Shown here piece by piece: positions 32,649-41,487 of a stretch of 64,000 nucleotides of DNA (position 1 is the first letter of the stretch; every line of letters starts with the position of its first letter). The position numbers were made by a program, and so were the translations under genes. The DNA comes from Cloacibacterium sp047601505 (GTDB lineage Bacteria > Bacteroidota > Bacteroidia > Flavobacteriales > Weeksellaceae): contig NZ_JASGJD010000001.1 in the NCBI RefSeq assembly GCF_047601505.1, positions 62,001 through 126,000 on the forward strand, written 5' to 3'. Under the pieces are notes generated by a model. That model did not search any database. It was not told the origin of the DNA and saw only the letters and a program-made list of their open reading frames with translations.

Positions 32649-35483
32649 TTATTTTCTAGTTTTTAATAGAATCCAACCTGTTCTTGTATAATTGTTTTCA
32701 ATCTCTAAAACATACCAATAAGTATCTGATGGAAGCGTTCTTCCCAAATAAAAACCATCCCAATTAAATTTAGAAACATCTTCTGTATGAAAAACTTTTT
32801 TACCAAATCTATCATATATTGAAAGTTTTGCTTTAGAAAAATATTCTATATTATTCACCTTCCATACATCATTATAACCATCCTGATTAGGCGTGATAAC
32901 ATTGGGTATAAAAAGAACTGCCGAATTAGCGATTGCAGTACAAGAATTGATTTGCGATTTTACAAATACTTCATAAATAGCAGCTTTTAAATTAGGAAAA
33001 ACATTGCTGATTTGCCAATTTACATTATCTAAAGAGTATAAATAAGGAGGATTCCCTCCTTCAGCATAAATTTCCAAAAAATTTTCTCCACTTTTTATAT
33101 TTGTGATGGTTGGCGTAACACCTGCAACTACTTCAACAGATTGCGTCGCGGAGCAACCATTACTGTCCGTAATTTTCACAGAATAAATCCCGGGAGACGT
33201 AACATTTATTTTCTGGCTATATTGTTTAGGTACAGTATCCCATTCATAATTATCAAAACCACCTCCTGCATCTAAAACAATGGTTTCTCCGTCACAAATA
33301 GAAGTATCGTGCAACGAATCAGAATAAGGTGCAGGTAAAATAGTTACTTTAATCTCTGTCCTTGCACTTTCGCAAGTTCCATTATTTTGCGAAACCCAAT
33401 AAGAAAAAACTCCTGATTGAGAAGTGCTTGGAGTTGGCGCAACTGAACTTCCTGTTCCTCCAGTTGCCGTTGTGTACCAGAGTAAACTTGTTCCAGTTGC
33501 AGATAAAACAGTTGCTGCAGAATTTTGACAAAACTGAAAATCTGAAACCAAAGGCAAGGTTGGAATCGCTAGAATAGAAACTTTAATCTGGGCTCTTGGA
33601 CTCTCACAACCATTTACATTTTGCGAAACCCAATAATAGGAATCACCAATTTGAGTAGTGCTAGGAATGGGAGCATTAGGGCTACCAACGCCTCCAATTT
33701 GCGACGTGTACCAGAGTAAATTACTACCATTAGCCGTTAATGCTATAGCTATTGAATTCTGGCAGAAATTTACATCAACTACTTGTGGAGCACTAGGAAT
33801 TGCAAAAACGGTAACTGTAATTTTTGCTCTGGAACTTTCGCAACCATTTACTGTTTGAGAAACCCAAAAAGAGGTGCTCCCAACTATAGAAACATCTGGA
33901 ATTGGTGCAATATTACTTCCGACTCCTCCATTTTCAGAATTGTACCATAATAAATTATTTCCAACAGCACTTAATGGAAGTACAGCTCCATTATAACAAT
34001 ATTGAACATCTGCTACCTGTGGAGGATTTGGATTAGACAAAATATTAACCTTAATCTCTGCTCTTGCACTTTCGCAAGTGCCATTATTTTGCGAAACCCA
34101 ATAAGAAAAAACTCCTGATTGAGAAGTGCTCGGAGTTGGCGCAACTGAACTTCCTGTTCCTCCAGTTGCTGTTGTGTACCAAAGCAGGTTTGTTCCAATT
34201 GCAGATAAAGCAGTTGCTGTTGAATTTTGACAAAATTGATAATCTGAAACCAAAGGCGCATTAGGATTCGGTAGAATATTAATTGTAACTTTTGAACGAG
34301 AACTTTCGCAACCATTCACAGTCTCCGTAATCCAATAATCTTTAGAGCCTAACACCGAAGTATCAATATTTGGAGGTAAAGCATCTGGAATACCTCCAGT
34401 TGAAGAAGTGTACCAAAGAATTTTGGCGCCAGATATTAAAACTGAATTTCCTGTAGAATTTTGACAAAAATTGAAAACTTTTGTAGCAGGAGCAGAAGGA
34501 TAACCATGAACCACAGCCTTGTAATTAGAAGAATAAACCCTACAATTTGGTGATGAAATATTGGTAGATTCTCCAACTATAAATCTATACAAATCATTAT
34601 TATGGTATGAACCCGCGGCAACATTTAAAACATTATTTGTTGACGCTGAAGATAAATCAATCCAAGTATTACCTCCATCTGTACTTTTTTGCCATATAAA
34701 ATTAGGCACACTATATGTTCCGGCACTTATATTCGCGGTTAATTGAAATCCTAAAGAATTATCACAAACTCCAGTTGTAAAAACATCTAATGAAGTAGAA
34801 ACAGTAGTCGCGGGACCGCACGGACTAAAACTTATATCATCAATAGCCAAATCATTTCCTATACCTCCTTTTTTATTGTTTATAAGAACTACCTCAACAT
34901 CTCCAGAAGTGATTGAAGATTTAAAATCAAGGTAAAAATTAGTCCATTTTCCTGTTTCAGGTAAATCGCCAGAAGAAATTTGCCCTAAAATAACTCCCGA
35001 AGAATTCTCAATTCTAAAAGTTACATCTGGCTTAATTTGATTAGCGCCTGGCGTAATTAAATTCAAAATCCAAGCTGAAAAACGATATACTTGATTAGGA
35101 CACAGCCCCGAAACTTTTCTTCTGTAAAATTCTCCCGCTGTGTTTTCATCTGCATTTACAATAAGCATATTCCCATATTTGCCAGAACCATCATCAGTAT
35201 GATCTGCACTATTTACCCAAGCCCAACCAATATTAGTCCCCGTGAAATTCGAAATAGTATAATACTTATCATTAGGTGGGAAAGTAGGAGAATATATATA
35301 ATTGGTGTAAGCTGGGAAAACTAAAGCTGGAGAAATTACCTGCCAAGAATTAGTAACACTGCCAAAAGTTTCCATAAATATTGGCGCCCCAAAAGAGCCA
35401 CCACACAATTGAGCAGAAAATTTGCTTAGAAACAATACAAAAAGTAGAAGAAAAAATTTTACACAATTTATCAAAGACTTCAT
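32649..35483 (-). CDS. Large T9SS surface protein with five Ig-like repeats (type B sorting tail)
   Basis: The 944-residue protein has a signal peptide (ending KFSAQ), a jelly-roll-like domain (about 35-225), then five tandem repeats of 78 residues (about 335-720). Each repeat has FCQN...LLWYT...GG...YWVSQ...CES.R. A PKD-like domain and a gliding-motility-associated tail (NVITPNQDGYNDVW, IYDRFGKKVFH, LPSDTYWYVLEI, GWILLKTRK) follow. It should be exported by type IX secretion and act as an adhesin or surface layer protein. The jelly-roll start suggests sugar binding, which is inference. Repeats 2 and 5 are nearly identical in DNA. Confidence 0.9.
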   Translation of the reverse strand: MKSLINCVKFFLLLFVLFLSKFSAQLCGGSFGAPIFMETFGSVTNSWQVISPALVFPAYTNYIYSPTFPPNDKYYTISNFTGTNIGWAWVNSADHTDDGSGKYGNMLIVNADENTAGEFYRRKVSGLCPNQVYRFSAWILNLITPGANQIKPDVTFRIENSSGVILGQISSGDLPETGKWTNFYLDFKSSITSGDVEVVLINNKKGGIGNDLAIDDISFSPCGPATTVSTSLDVFTTGVCDNSLGFQLTANISAGTYSVPNFIWQKSTDGGNTWIDLSSASTNNVLNVAAGSYHNNDLYRFIVGESTNISSPNCRVYSSNYKAVVHGYPSAPATKVFNFCQNSTGNSVLISGAKILWYTSSTGGIPDALPPNIDTSVLGSKDYWITETVNGCESSRSKVTINILPNPNAPLVSDYQFCQNSTATALSAIGTNLLWYTTATGGTGSSVAPTPSTSQSGVFSYWVSQNNGTCESARAEIKVNILSNPNPPQVADVQYCYNGAVLPLSAVGNNLLWYNSENGGVGSNIAPIPDVSIVGSTSFWVSQTVNGCESSRAKITVTVFAIPSAPQVVDVNFCQNSIAIALTANGSNLLWYTSQIGGVGSPNAPIPSTTQIGDSYYWVSQNVNGCESPRAQIKVSILAIPTLPLVSDFQFCQNSAATVLSATGTSLLWYTTATGGTGSSVAPTPSTSQSGVFSYWVSQNNGTCESARTEIKVTILPAPYSDSLHDTSICDGETIVLDAGGGFDNYEWDTVPKQYSQKINVTSPGIYSVKITDSNGCSATQSVEVVAGVTPTITNIKSGENFLEIYAEGGNPPYLYSLDNVNWQISNVFPNLKAAIYEVFVKSQINSCTAIANSAVLFIPNVITPNQDGYNDVWKVNNIEYFSKAKLSIYDRFGKKVFHTEDVSKFNWDGFYLGRTLPSDTYWYVLEIENNYTRTGWILLKTRK
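33320..34490 (-). repeat. Five tandem 234-bp Ig-like units in the T9SS protein gene
   Basis: Each unit encodes 78 residues. Units 2 (about 34062-34267) and 5 (about 33360-33565) lie exactly 702 bp apart (three units) and share long identical runs, while units 3 and 4 between them differ more. Confidence 0.75.
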
Positions 35484-35524
35484 TGTCTTATTTTTAGACT
35501 ATAAAAATAATCAATTAAATTAAA

Positions 35525-35548
35525 AATCCCGAAAATATTTTCGGGACT
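35525..35548 (-). terminator. Terminator after the SDR gene
   Basis: TCCCGAAAATATTTTCGGGA is a perfect 20-bp palindrome with an A-run on its left, giving a T-run on the minus strand. Confidence 0.8.
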
Positions 35549-35553
35549 ACTTT

Positions 35554-36435
35554 TTAAGAATTTTTCTTTGCTTTTATCATCATTTCTAGCATATCCCACA
35601 TTTCTTGCGGAATCTGTTCTAGCATATTAAATTCTCCCGCTCCTTGCAACCATTCACCACCGTCTATTGTTACTACTTCTCCATTTACATAAGCAGAAAA
35701 ATCTGAAACCAAATACCCAGCTAAATTCGCCAATTCTTGATGCTCTCCCACTCTTCTTAGTGGAACTTTTTTCTTCATGTCAAATTTCTCTGCCAAATCT
35801 CCCGGCAACAATCTTTCCCAAGCTCCTTTTGTAGGGAATGGTCCTGGCGCAATAGCATTGAATCTGATATTGTATTTTGCCCATTCTACTGCCAAACTTC
35901 TCGTCATAGCCAATACACCAGCTTTTGCACAAGCAGATGGAACTACATAAGCAGAACCCGTCCAAGAATAAGTAGTGACAATATTAAGAACCGTTCCCGG
36001 GATTTTATTATCTATCCAATATTTCCCTACGGAAAGTGTACAATTTTTAGTTCCCTTCAATACAATATCGAGAATTGAATCGAATGCAGAATGCGTTAAT
36101 CTTTCGGTGGGAGAAATAAAATTTCCAGCGGCATTATTCAGTAAAATATCAATTTTACCAAATTCTTTAATAGCAGCTTCCTTCATAGCTTCTACCTCAT
36201 CCCAATTCCTCACATCACAAGCTACAGAAAGCACTTTACCTCCAGTTTCGGCTTCTAATTCGGCTGCTGTAGCTTGTAATTTTTCTAAATTTCTAGAAGT
36301 AATAACAACTTTAGCGCCTAATTGAAGAAAATATTTAGTCATGGCTTTTCCTAAGCCACTTCCGCCTCCTGTTACAATGGCAACTTTATCTTTTAATGCA
36401 TCTTCTCGAAGCATGGGTTGGGTATATAAATTCAT
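35554..36435 (-). CDS. SDR oxidoreductase, 2,4-dienoyl-CoA reductase-like
   Basis: The 293-residue protein has the Rossmann motif VTGGGSGLGKAM near residue 21 and LLNNAAGNF near 98. The usual YxxxK is replaced by SACAK in VVPSACAKAGVLAMTRS, which is the form found in 2,4-dienoyl-CoA reductases (PSASAKAGV in the animal enzyme). AIAPGPFPTKGAWERL and VTIDGGEWL are also characteristic. It probably reduces dienoyl-CoA in degradation of unsaturated fatty acids with NADPH. Single gene with a terminator; no clear promoter box. Confidence 0.87.
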   Translation of the reverse strand: MNLYTQPMLREDALKDKVAIVTGGGSGLGKAMTKYFLQLGAKVVITSRNLEKLQATAAELEAETGGKVLSVACDVRNWDEVEAMKEAAIKEFGKIDILLNNAAGNFISPTERLTHSAFDSILDIVLKGTKNCTLSVGKYWIDNKIPGTVLNIVTTYSWTGSAYVVPSACAKAGVLAMTRSLAVEWAKYNIRFNAIAPGPFPTKGAWERLLPGDLAEKFDMKKKVPLRRVGEHQELANLAGYLVSDFSAYVNGEVVTIDGGEWLQGAGEFNMLEQIPQEMWDMLEMMIKAKKNS

Positions 36436-36535
36436 AATTAAATTTTAATTTTTTAAAAATACACATTTATAAATTTCTAATAAAAAAATCTATTATGCAA
36501 TGACGATATTTTTCTCAGGCTAATAATTAATTGAA

Positions 36536-36543
36536 TAAATTTG
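36536..36543 (+). promoter_or_regulatory. Nitroreductase promoter, -7 box
   Basis: TAAATTTG, exact match, 17 nt before the ATG at 36561. It rules out the upstream in-frame TTG at 36531 as start. Confidence 0.6.
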
Positions 36544-36560
36544 TAGTAAAATATCGAAAT

Positions 36561-37160
36561 ATGAACTTTCTGGAATTAATGCAGCAACGTTATACCACCA
36601 AAAGGTATAATCCAAACGAAAAAATTGATGTAGAAAAAATAGAACAATTAAAGCAAATTCTTAATCTTACACCTTCTTCTATCAACAGCCAACCTTGGAA
36701 TTTTATTTTTATTGAAAATCAAGAATTAAAGACAAAATTAGCAGGTGTATCTCGCCACAACACGCAAAGAGTAATAGATTGCAGTCATTTAATTGTATTT
36801 AATGTTATCAATAATTTAGATTTTTTCGAGAAACAAATCTCAGAAAATTTACCAGACGCAGCGGTTAATTATTACAAAACTTTTCTAAAACCGCTTCCAG
36901 AAGAAGAAGTAAAAGCTTGGATGAAAAATCAAATTTACATTTCTTTAGGCGTTTTTCTTACAGCGTGTGCTTCTCTTGGAATTGATGCAACGCCAATGGA
37001 AGGCATTGAAGGAGATAAATACACTGAAATCTTGGGTTTAGAAAATCACCTCACAACTTTTGCTGTTTGCATTGGTAAACATCACGAAGAAGACACCAAC
37101 CAATTAAAATTTCACGCTAAAAAAAGAATCGAGAAAGATAAAATTATCTCTGAAATATAA
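36561..37160 (+). CDS. NAD(P)H-dependent nitroreductase (NfsB family)
   Basis: The 199-residue flavoprotein starts MNFLELMQQRYTTKRYNP, the classic nitroreductase opening with the FMN-binding Arg. TPSSINSQPWNFIFI and SLGIDATPMEGIEGDKY complete the FMN site and dimer interface; the tail HAKKRIEKDKII is normal. It reduces nitro groups or quinones with two electrons. Start chosen from the conserved opening and promoter. Confidence 0.92.
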   Translation: MNFLELMQQRYTTKRYNPNEKIDVEKIEQLKQILNLTPSSINSQPWNFIFIENQELKTKLAGVSRHNTQRVIDCSHLIVFNVINNLDFFEKQISENLPDAAVNYYKTFLKPLPEEEVKAWMKNQIYISLGVFLTACASLGIDATPMEGIEGDKYTEILGLENHLTTFAVCIGKHHEEDTNQLKFHAKKRIEKDKIISEI

Positions 37161-37239
37161 TTTTGATTTAAAAACATATTCTTTTCCTGAATAAATATAG
37201 CAATTATAAAAATCTTCTTCTCGTAGAAAATAAAGTTCT

Positions 37240-37247
37240 TATCTTTG
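37240..37247 (+). promoter_or_regulatory. deoD promoter, -7 box
   Basis: TATCTTTG, exact match, 21 nt before the deoD ATG at 37269. Confidence 0.6.
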
Positions 37248-37268
37248 TTATCCTTTAATTTTAAAATT

Positions 37269-37976
37269 ATGAGCGTACACATTAGTGCAAAAAAAGGAGA
37301 AATTGCAAAAGTGGTTCTCCAACCGGGCGACCCATTAAGAGCGAAATATATCGCTGAAAATTTTTTAACTGACATAAAATTAGTTAGCCAAACCAGAGGA
37401 ATTTATTATTTTACTGGATTATACAAAGGTAGAGAAATCTCTGTTGGAGCTAGCGGAATGGGAGTTCCAAGCATTGGAATCTACTCTTATGAACTTTTTA
37501 CAGAATATGAAGTAGATACAATTATTAGAATAGGAACTTGTGGAGCTTACACTACAGATTTAAAACTTTTCGACTTGCTAAATGTAGAAAATTCTGCCAG
37601 CGAAAGTACTTATGCAAAATTTGCTTGGGGAATTGAAGAAGAGTTGATACCTCATCAAGGAAAAGTTTTTGATGTAATTAATGATACAGCTTCTTCGCTT
37701 TCTATTAATGCAAAACCTACAAATATTCACACAAGTGATATTTTTTACAGAAAAGATTCTAATCTACCTGCTGTTGCAGAAAAATACAATTGTTCTGCTG
37801 TAGAAATGGAAGCTTTTGCTCTTTTTGCAAATGCTAAACATTTAGGAAAAAATGCAGCAACTATTTTAACGGTTTCGGATATTATACCAACTTTCGAAAA
37901 AATTTCGGCAGACGAAAGAGAAAGAGCGTTAAAACCAATGATTGAATTAGCTTTAGAAACAGCAATTAAATTATAA
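37269..37976 (+). CDS. deoD: Purine-nucleoside phosphorylase DeoD
   Basis: The 235-residue enzyme cleaves purine nucleosides with phosphate. VVLQPGDPLRAKYIAEN carries the phosphate-binding Gly-Asp-Pro and Arg. GMGVPSIGIYSYELF, IIRIGTCGAYTTDL and SAVEMEAFALFANA, with Met-Glu for ribose, complete the hexameric DeoD signature. DIIPTFEKISADERE carries the catalytic Asp. The ATG at 37269 (MSVHISAKKGEIA) is preferred over an in-frame TTG at 37245 inside the promoter. Terminator downstream. Confidence 0.96.
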   Translation: MSVHISAKKGEIAKVVLQPGDPLRAKYIAENFLTDIKLVSQTRGIYYFTGLYKGREISVGASGMGVPSIGIYSYELFTEYEVDTIIRIGTCGAYTTDLKLFDLLNVENSASESTYAKFAWGIEEELIPHQGKVFDVINDTASSLSINAKPTNIHTSDIFYRKDSNLPAVAEKYNCSAVEMEAFALFANAKHLGKNAATILTVSDIIPTFEKISADERERALKPMIELALETAIKL

Positions 37977-37996
37977 TTTTTAAATATTAGTCATAA

Positions 37997-38024
37997 AAAA
38001 ACGCTCAGAGTTGAGCGTTTTTTT
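37997..38024. terminator. Bidirectional terminator between deoD and ribA
   Basis: AAACGCTCA and TGAGCGTTT with a 4-nt loop, T-run on the right, A-run on the left. Ends both converging transcripts. Confidence 0.85.
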
Positions 38025-38629
38025 TATTCTTTAATATTCTTGTCATCTTCTAAAAGATGCCCGAAATAATCTTTTTTTGTTTGCAGATATTCTTTACTAT
38101 TTTCGTTTGCTTTAATTTGCAGAGGAATTCTTTCGTTAAGATTTATTTCGCTGTTTTCTACATATTTTATTTTTTCAGGATTATTGGTAAGAAGATTAAT
38201 GTCTTTAATTCCTAAAATTTTTAAAATATCTATTGCTACGTTAAAATCTCTATCATCTGCAGGCAACCCAAGTTGAAGATTTGCTTGCACCGTATCAAAA
38301 CCTTTTTCTTGCAAAGCATAAGCCTTCAATTTATTAATAATCCCAATATTTCGTCCTTCTTGTCTTAGATAAACAATTGCACCTCCATTTTCTTGGGTAT
38401 ATTTCATTGCAGCATCTAATTGCTGTCCGCATTCGCATTTTTTAGAATGAAAAACTTCTCCAGTGATGCATTCGGAATGAAAACGAACATTTACAGGTTT
38501 CGAAAAATCTGTATTTTCGGCAACCAAAGCCATCTGAGGCATCCAGTCGTTATCATTTTCAGAGAAAGCAATCATTCGGAAGTTTCCATATTCTGTAGGC
38601 ACGTTGGCTTCCGCTTGTATTTTTATCAT
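38024..38629 (-). CDS. ribA: GTP cyclohydrolase II RibA
   Basis: The 201-residue enzyme performs the first step of riboflavin synthesis on GTP. Zinc ligands Cys54, Cys65 and Cys67 sit in ECITGEVFHSKKCECGQQ; YLRQEGRNIGIINKLKAYAL is the GTP-binding and catalytic stretch; LLTNNPEKI follows. It is the stand-alone form without the RibB domain. Last gene of a long minus-strand run, 5 nt after the lipoprotein gene. Confidence 0.95.
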   Translation of the reverse strand: MIKIQAEANVPTEYGNFRMIAFSENDNDWMPQMALVAENTDFSKPVNVRFHSECITGEVFHSKKCECGQQLDAAMKYTQENGGAIVYLRQEGRNIGIINKLKAYALQEKGFDTVQANLQLGLPADDRDFNVAIDILKILGIKDINLLTNNPEKIKYVENSEINLNERIPLQIKANENSKEYLQTKKDYFGHLLEDDKNIKE

Positions 38630-38634
38630 TCTTT

Positions 38635-39081
38635 TTATTCGGTAATTTTTTCAGACTCTATCAAAGTAATGTTTGTTTTTACTTTTGCCATAAATCTATT
38701 AAGAAGTTCTAACTCATCTTGAGGCAAACTGCTTTTTAATTTTTGAATGTTGATAAAAGTCTTTTTATAAAGGGCATAAGCTTCATTTTTGCTAATTAAA
38801 TCTTTCTGCTTAACGGCATAAAGATAATCTGTAATATGAAGTTTTAATTTATAAATCTCAGAATTCATACTTCTACTGCTAAAAATAGGAAATTCTGATA
38901 AAAGATTAGAAAGTTCTGAGGTATAAGTAACAGTATTTACAGAAGTTGTAGTTCTATCTGTAAAACTTGTTGTTGAATTATAACTGCTAAAACTATTAGA
39001 AAGTGGCGATAAGTTTAATTTTTCTACAGAGCAAGACGTCCATAGAAGCGAAACAAGCAATAAACCTATCCATTTTCTCAT
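38635..39081 (-). CDS. Putative lipoprotein, unknown
   Basis: A 148-residue protein begins MRKWIGLLLVSLLWTSCSVE, a lipoprotein signal. A Ser/Thr-rich linker (about 25-60) is followed by a helical domain (KLKLHITDYLYAVKQKDLIS, then LPQDELELLNRFMAKVKTN). No family recognised. Its ATG overlaps the DUF4254 stop by 1 nt and RibA follows after 5 nt, so it is translated in the same operon. Confidence 0.72.
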   Translation of the reverse strand: MRKWIGLLLVSLLWTSCSVEKLNLSPLSNSFSSYNSTTSFTDRTTTSVNTVTYTSELSNLLSEFPIFSSRSMNSEIYKLKLHITDYLYAVKQKDLISKNEAYALYKKTFINIQKLKSSLPQDELELLNRFMAKVKTNITLIESEKITE

Positions 39082-39692
39082 TAATTTTTAACTTTTTGAT
39101 ACAAAACAGGGTTAAGACTTTCATCATTGTACATTTTCATTTGTTTGTACGTTTTCATCTTAACATTTCCGTTCTCAATATCTTCTAATAACAAATCAAT
39201 AGCTTGACTTAAGTCTTTTTTCTGTTCCAGAAGAACATTTAGTTTTTCTGTACATTTGGCTCTATGTTCATCCGAAGCAGATTCTCTGGTTGCTTCTAAA
39301 TTCATGTGATAAACTTTCAATACCAAAATAGAAAGTCTGTCAATAGCCCAAGCTACGGTTTCTGTATTAAGTTTTGCATCAGGTTTAGGAGTTACGTTTT
39401 GGTATTTTTGAAGAAACCAACTGTCTATATATTCTACTAAATCTGTTCTTTGCTGATTAGATGCATCAATTCTTCTTTTGAGTTTTAAAGCATCATCCGG
39501 ATTAATGTTTTCGTCTCTAATGATATCTTCGAAATGCCATTGCACGGTATCAATCCAGTTTTTAGCATACAAAAGTTGTTCCAAACTCCCTTTTTCGAAT
39601 GGATTATTGATAGGAAAATCTACATTGTCATTAATATGATAATCTTCAACAGATTTGCTGAAGATTTCCCAAGCTGAAGAAGTAAAAGACAT
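39081..39692 (-). CDS. DUF4254 protein
   Basis: The 203-residue, all-helical soluble protein matches DUF4254: YAKNWIDTVQWHFEDIIRD, LKRRIDASNQQRTDLVEYI, VAWAIDRLSILVLKVYHM and YKQMKMYNDESLNPVLY. In many Bacteroidota it is near glycosyltransferase and envelope genes, but its function is unknown. It begins 2 nt after the tatA stop codon. Confidence 0.87.
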   Translation of the reverse strand: MSFTSSAWEIFSKSVEDYHINDNVDFPINNPFEKGSLEQLLYAKNWIDTVQWHFEDIIRDENINPDDALKLKRRIDASNQQRTDLVEYIDSWFLQKYQNVTPKPDAKLNTETVAWAIDRLSILVLKVYHMNLEATRESASDEHRAKCTEKLNVLLEQKKDLSQAIDLLLEDIENGNVKMKTYKQMKMYNDESLNPVLYQKVKN

Positions 39693-39694
39693 AA

Positions 39695-39895
39695 TTAATT
39701 AGAGTTTTCAGTTTTGTTAGAATCTTCTGGTTTTTTATCGTCTTCTTTTACAGCGTCTTTGAATTCTTTAATTCCGCTTCCTACGCCTTTCATTAATTCT
39801 GGAATTTTCTTTCCTCCAAATAATAAAAGGAGAATAATAGCAACAATAATGATATGTTGTGCGGATAAACTTAATATAACAAGTGGTGAAATCAT
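39695..39895 (-). CDS. tatA: Twin-arginine translocase subunit TatA/TatE
   Basis: The 66-residue protein has one membrane helix (HIIIVAIILLLLF), the FGGKKIPELMKGVGSGIKEFK hinge and amphipathic helix, and an acidic tail (EDDKKPEDSN). TatA oligomers form the pore for folded proteins. The start at 39895 is supported by a promoter 17 nt upstream; longer frames would add residues before the membrane helix and overlap envC-like coding. Partners TatC are not in this window. Confidence 0.95.
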   Translation of the reverse strand: MISPLVILSLSAQHIIIVAIILLLLFGGKKIPELMKGVGSGIKEFKDAVKEDDKKPEDSNKTENSN

Positions 39896-39912
39896 TTTAT
39901 AAAAATTTTCTA

Positions 39913-39920
39913 CAAATGTA
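39913..39920 (-). promoter_or_regulatory. tatA promoter, -7 box
   Basis: Minus strand TACATTTG, exact match, 17 nt before the tatA start. It allows tatA-DUF4254-lipoprotein-ribA to be expressed apart from the upstream genes. Confidence 0.6.
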
Positions 39921-39939
39921 CATAAAAAATACACATAAA

Positions 39940-41487
39940 TTAATAGGAAACCCAACCAAGAGGATCTACTGGAGTTTGCCCATTCCAAACTTGGAAATCT
40001 AGAGCATAAATCCCTTCAATATCAGAACCAACACCTCCAATAATTGTTCCCGCAGACACTTGTTGACCTTTTGCAACATTAGTAGATTCTAAATTACCAT
40101 AAATTGTAAAATAATCCCCATGTTTTACTAAAACTGTTTTTGCACCTCCAGTTACAAGAATATTAGCGACAACACCAGGGAAAACACATCTTGCTTTACT
40201 TCCGGCAGGTACTTTTATTTTGACACCATTATTTTCAATAATTATATTTTTAAAAACAGGATGCGGTTGTTTTCCAAACCTTTCAATAACGGTACCACTA
40301 GAAACAGGAAAAGACATTCTTCCTCTATTTTCAGCAAAACTACTTCCAGCTACAACTTTGCTTACACCGAAGTCTTTCATTTTTTGTTCTTCGATGGCAT
40401 CTTTTTCTTTCTCTGTTTTTACCTCGAGTGCTTTAGATGCATTTCTTGCGTTATCTGCTTTAGCTTGAGCAGCTTTTAATCTATCGTCAGATTCTTTTTT
40501 CTCTTTTTCGGCTTTTGCAATTTTCGCTGCGTCATTTTTTGCTCTCGCCTCTTTTTCTGCTTTTTCTTTATCAGCAGCTATTTTTGCAAGTTTTCTTTCT
40601 TCCTCTTCGGCTTTTTTCTTTTCTGCAGCTAGCCTATCAGCTTCCGCTTTCCTTGCCGCTTCTAGTCTTGTTTTTTCTTTTTCAGCTGCTATTTTAGCTA
40701 ATCTTATACGTTCTGCTTCAGCCTTTTTCTCGGCTTCTTCACGTTCTCTAGCTTTTCTAATTTCTTCGTTAATGATATTTCTAATTGCAGATTCTACCTT
40801 TTTATTTTCGGCTTGTTTTGCTCTTAAATCTGCGGTAAGTTTGGCTTCATTTTTCTTAAATTCTTGCAAAAGAACCTCTTTGTCTTTTCTTTCTTTTTGT
40901 ATAACTACTAAATCCTGCTTTTGTCTGTTAAGCAAAGCATCTTTTTCGTTTACCGATTTTTGTTTTAGAGAGATAGATTTTTTTATTTGGGTAGCTTTAT
41001 CCGAGATTTCGGCAGCTTTTTTATCTTGATATTCTCCGTATTGTTTTAAATACTGAACTCTTCTAATAGCTTCGCCTAAATTTCTGGAAGAAAGGATAAA
41101 AGTAACTTTATTTTGAACGCCTTTATTTTTGTATGCTTTTACGAGAATATCCGCATAGTCTTTTCTTAGAACTTTTAATTCTCTATTGAATTTATTAATT
41201 TCTAATTGGCGTTTGTAGATATCATCTTCAATATATCTTTTTTCTTTTTGGGTATTATTTACCACTTTTTCTCTAAGCGTAATTTTTTGATTTACGCCAG
41301 CAAGATAAGCCAATGAAAGTTTTGTTTCGCCTTTTGCTTTTGCTAGTTCTGCGTTAATGTTAGCAATTTGTTTCTTCAGTTCGGCATTTTGTCTTTGGAG
41401 TTGCTCTTTTCTATTTTCTGGTTGCTGAGAAAAGGCAAAGCCGAACATCAATAATCCTAAAAATAAACTCAGTTTTCTATGCATCAT
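39940..41487 (-). CDS. EnvC-like murein hydrolase activator with degenerate LytM domain
   Basis: The 515-residue protein has a signal peptide (cut near FAFSQ), a coiled coil (about 22-255), a long Ala/Lys/Glu-rich helix (about 255-370), and a C-terminal M23/LytM domain. In the domain the metal ligands seem lost: the HxxxD site reads NNGVK, the YxHL motif reads YGNL, and the HLHFE motif reads ALDFQV. This resembles E. coli EnvC, which activates amidases rather than cutting peptidoglycan itself. It overlaps the DUF4292 gene by 4 nt (ATGA). Confidence 0.9.
   Translation of the reverse strand: MMHRKLSLFLGLLMFGFAFSQQPENRKEQLQRQNAELKKQIANINAELAKAKGETKLSLAYLAGVNQKITLREKVVNNTQKEKRYIEDDIYKRQLEINKFNRELKVLRKDYADILVKAYKNKGVQNKVTFILSSRNLGEAIRRVQYLKQYGEYQDKKAAEISDKATQIKKSISLKQKSVNEKDALLNRQKQDLVVIQKERKDKEVLLQEFKKNEAKLTADLRAKQAENKKVESAIRNIINEEIRKAREREEAEKKAEAERIRLAKIAAEKEKTRLEAARKAEADRLAAEKKKAEEEERKLAKIAADKEKAEKEARAKNDAAKIAKAEKEKKESDDRLKAAQAKADNARNASKALEVKTEKEKDAIEEQKMKDFGVSKVVAGSSFAENRGRMSFPVSSGTVIERFGKQPHPVFKNIIIENNGVKIKVPAGSKARCVFPGVVANILVTGGAKTVLVKHGDYFTIYGNLESTNVAKGQQVSAGTIIGGVGSDIEGIYALDFQVWNGQTPVDPLGWVSY

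Noticed and set aside
35554..36435. Loss of the YxxxK active-site motif in the SDR
   Set aside because: Not a defect: SACAK is the normal form in 2,4-dienoyl-CoA reductases.
40515..40697. Open frame on the plus strand rich in Leu/Phe
   Set aside because: It is the reverse of the Lys/Glu-rich helix of the EnvC-like protein; such codons read as Leu/Phe on the other strand.
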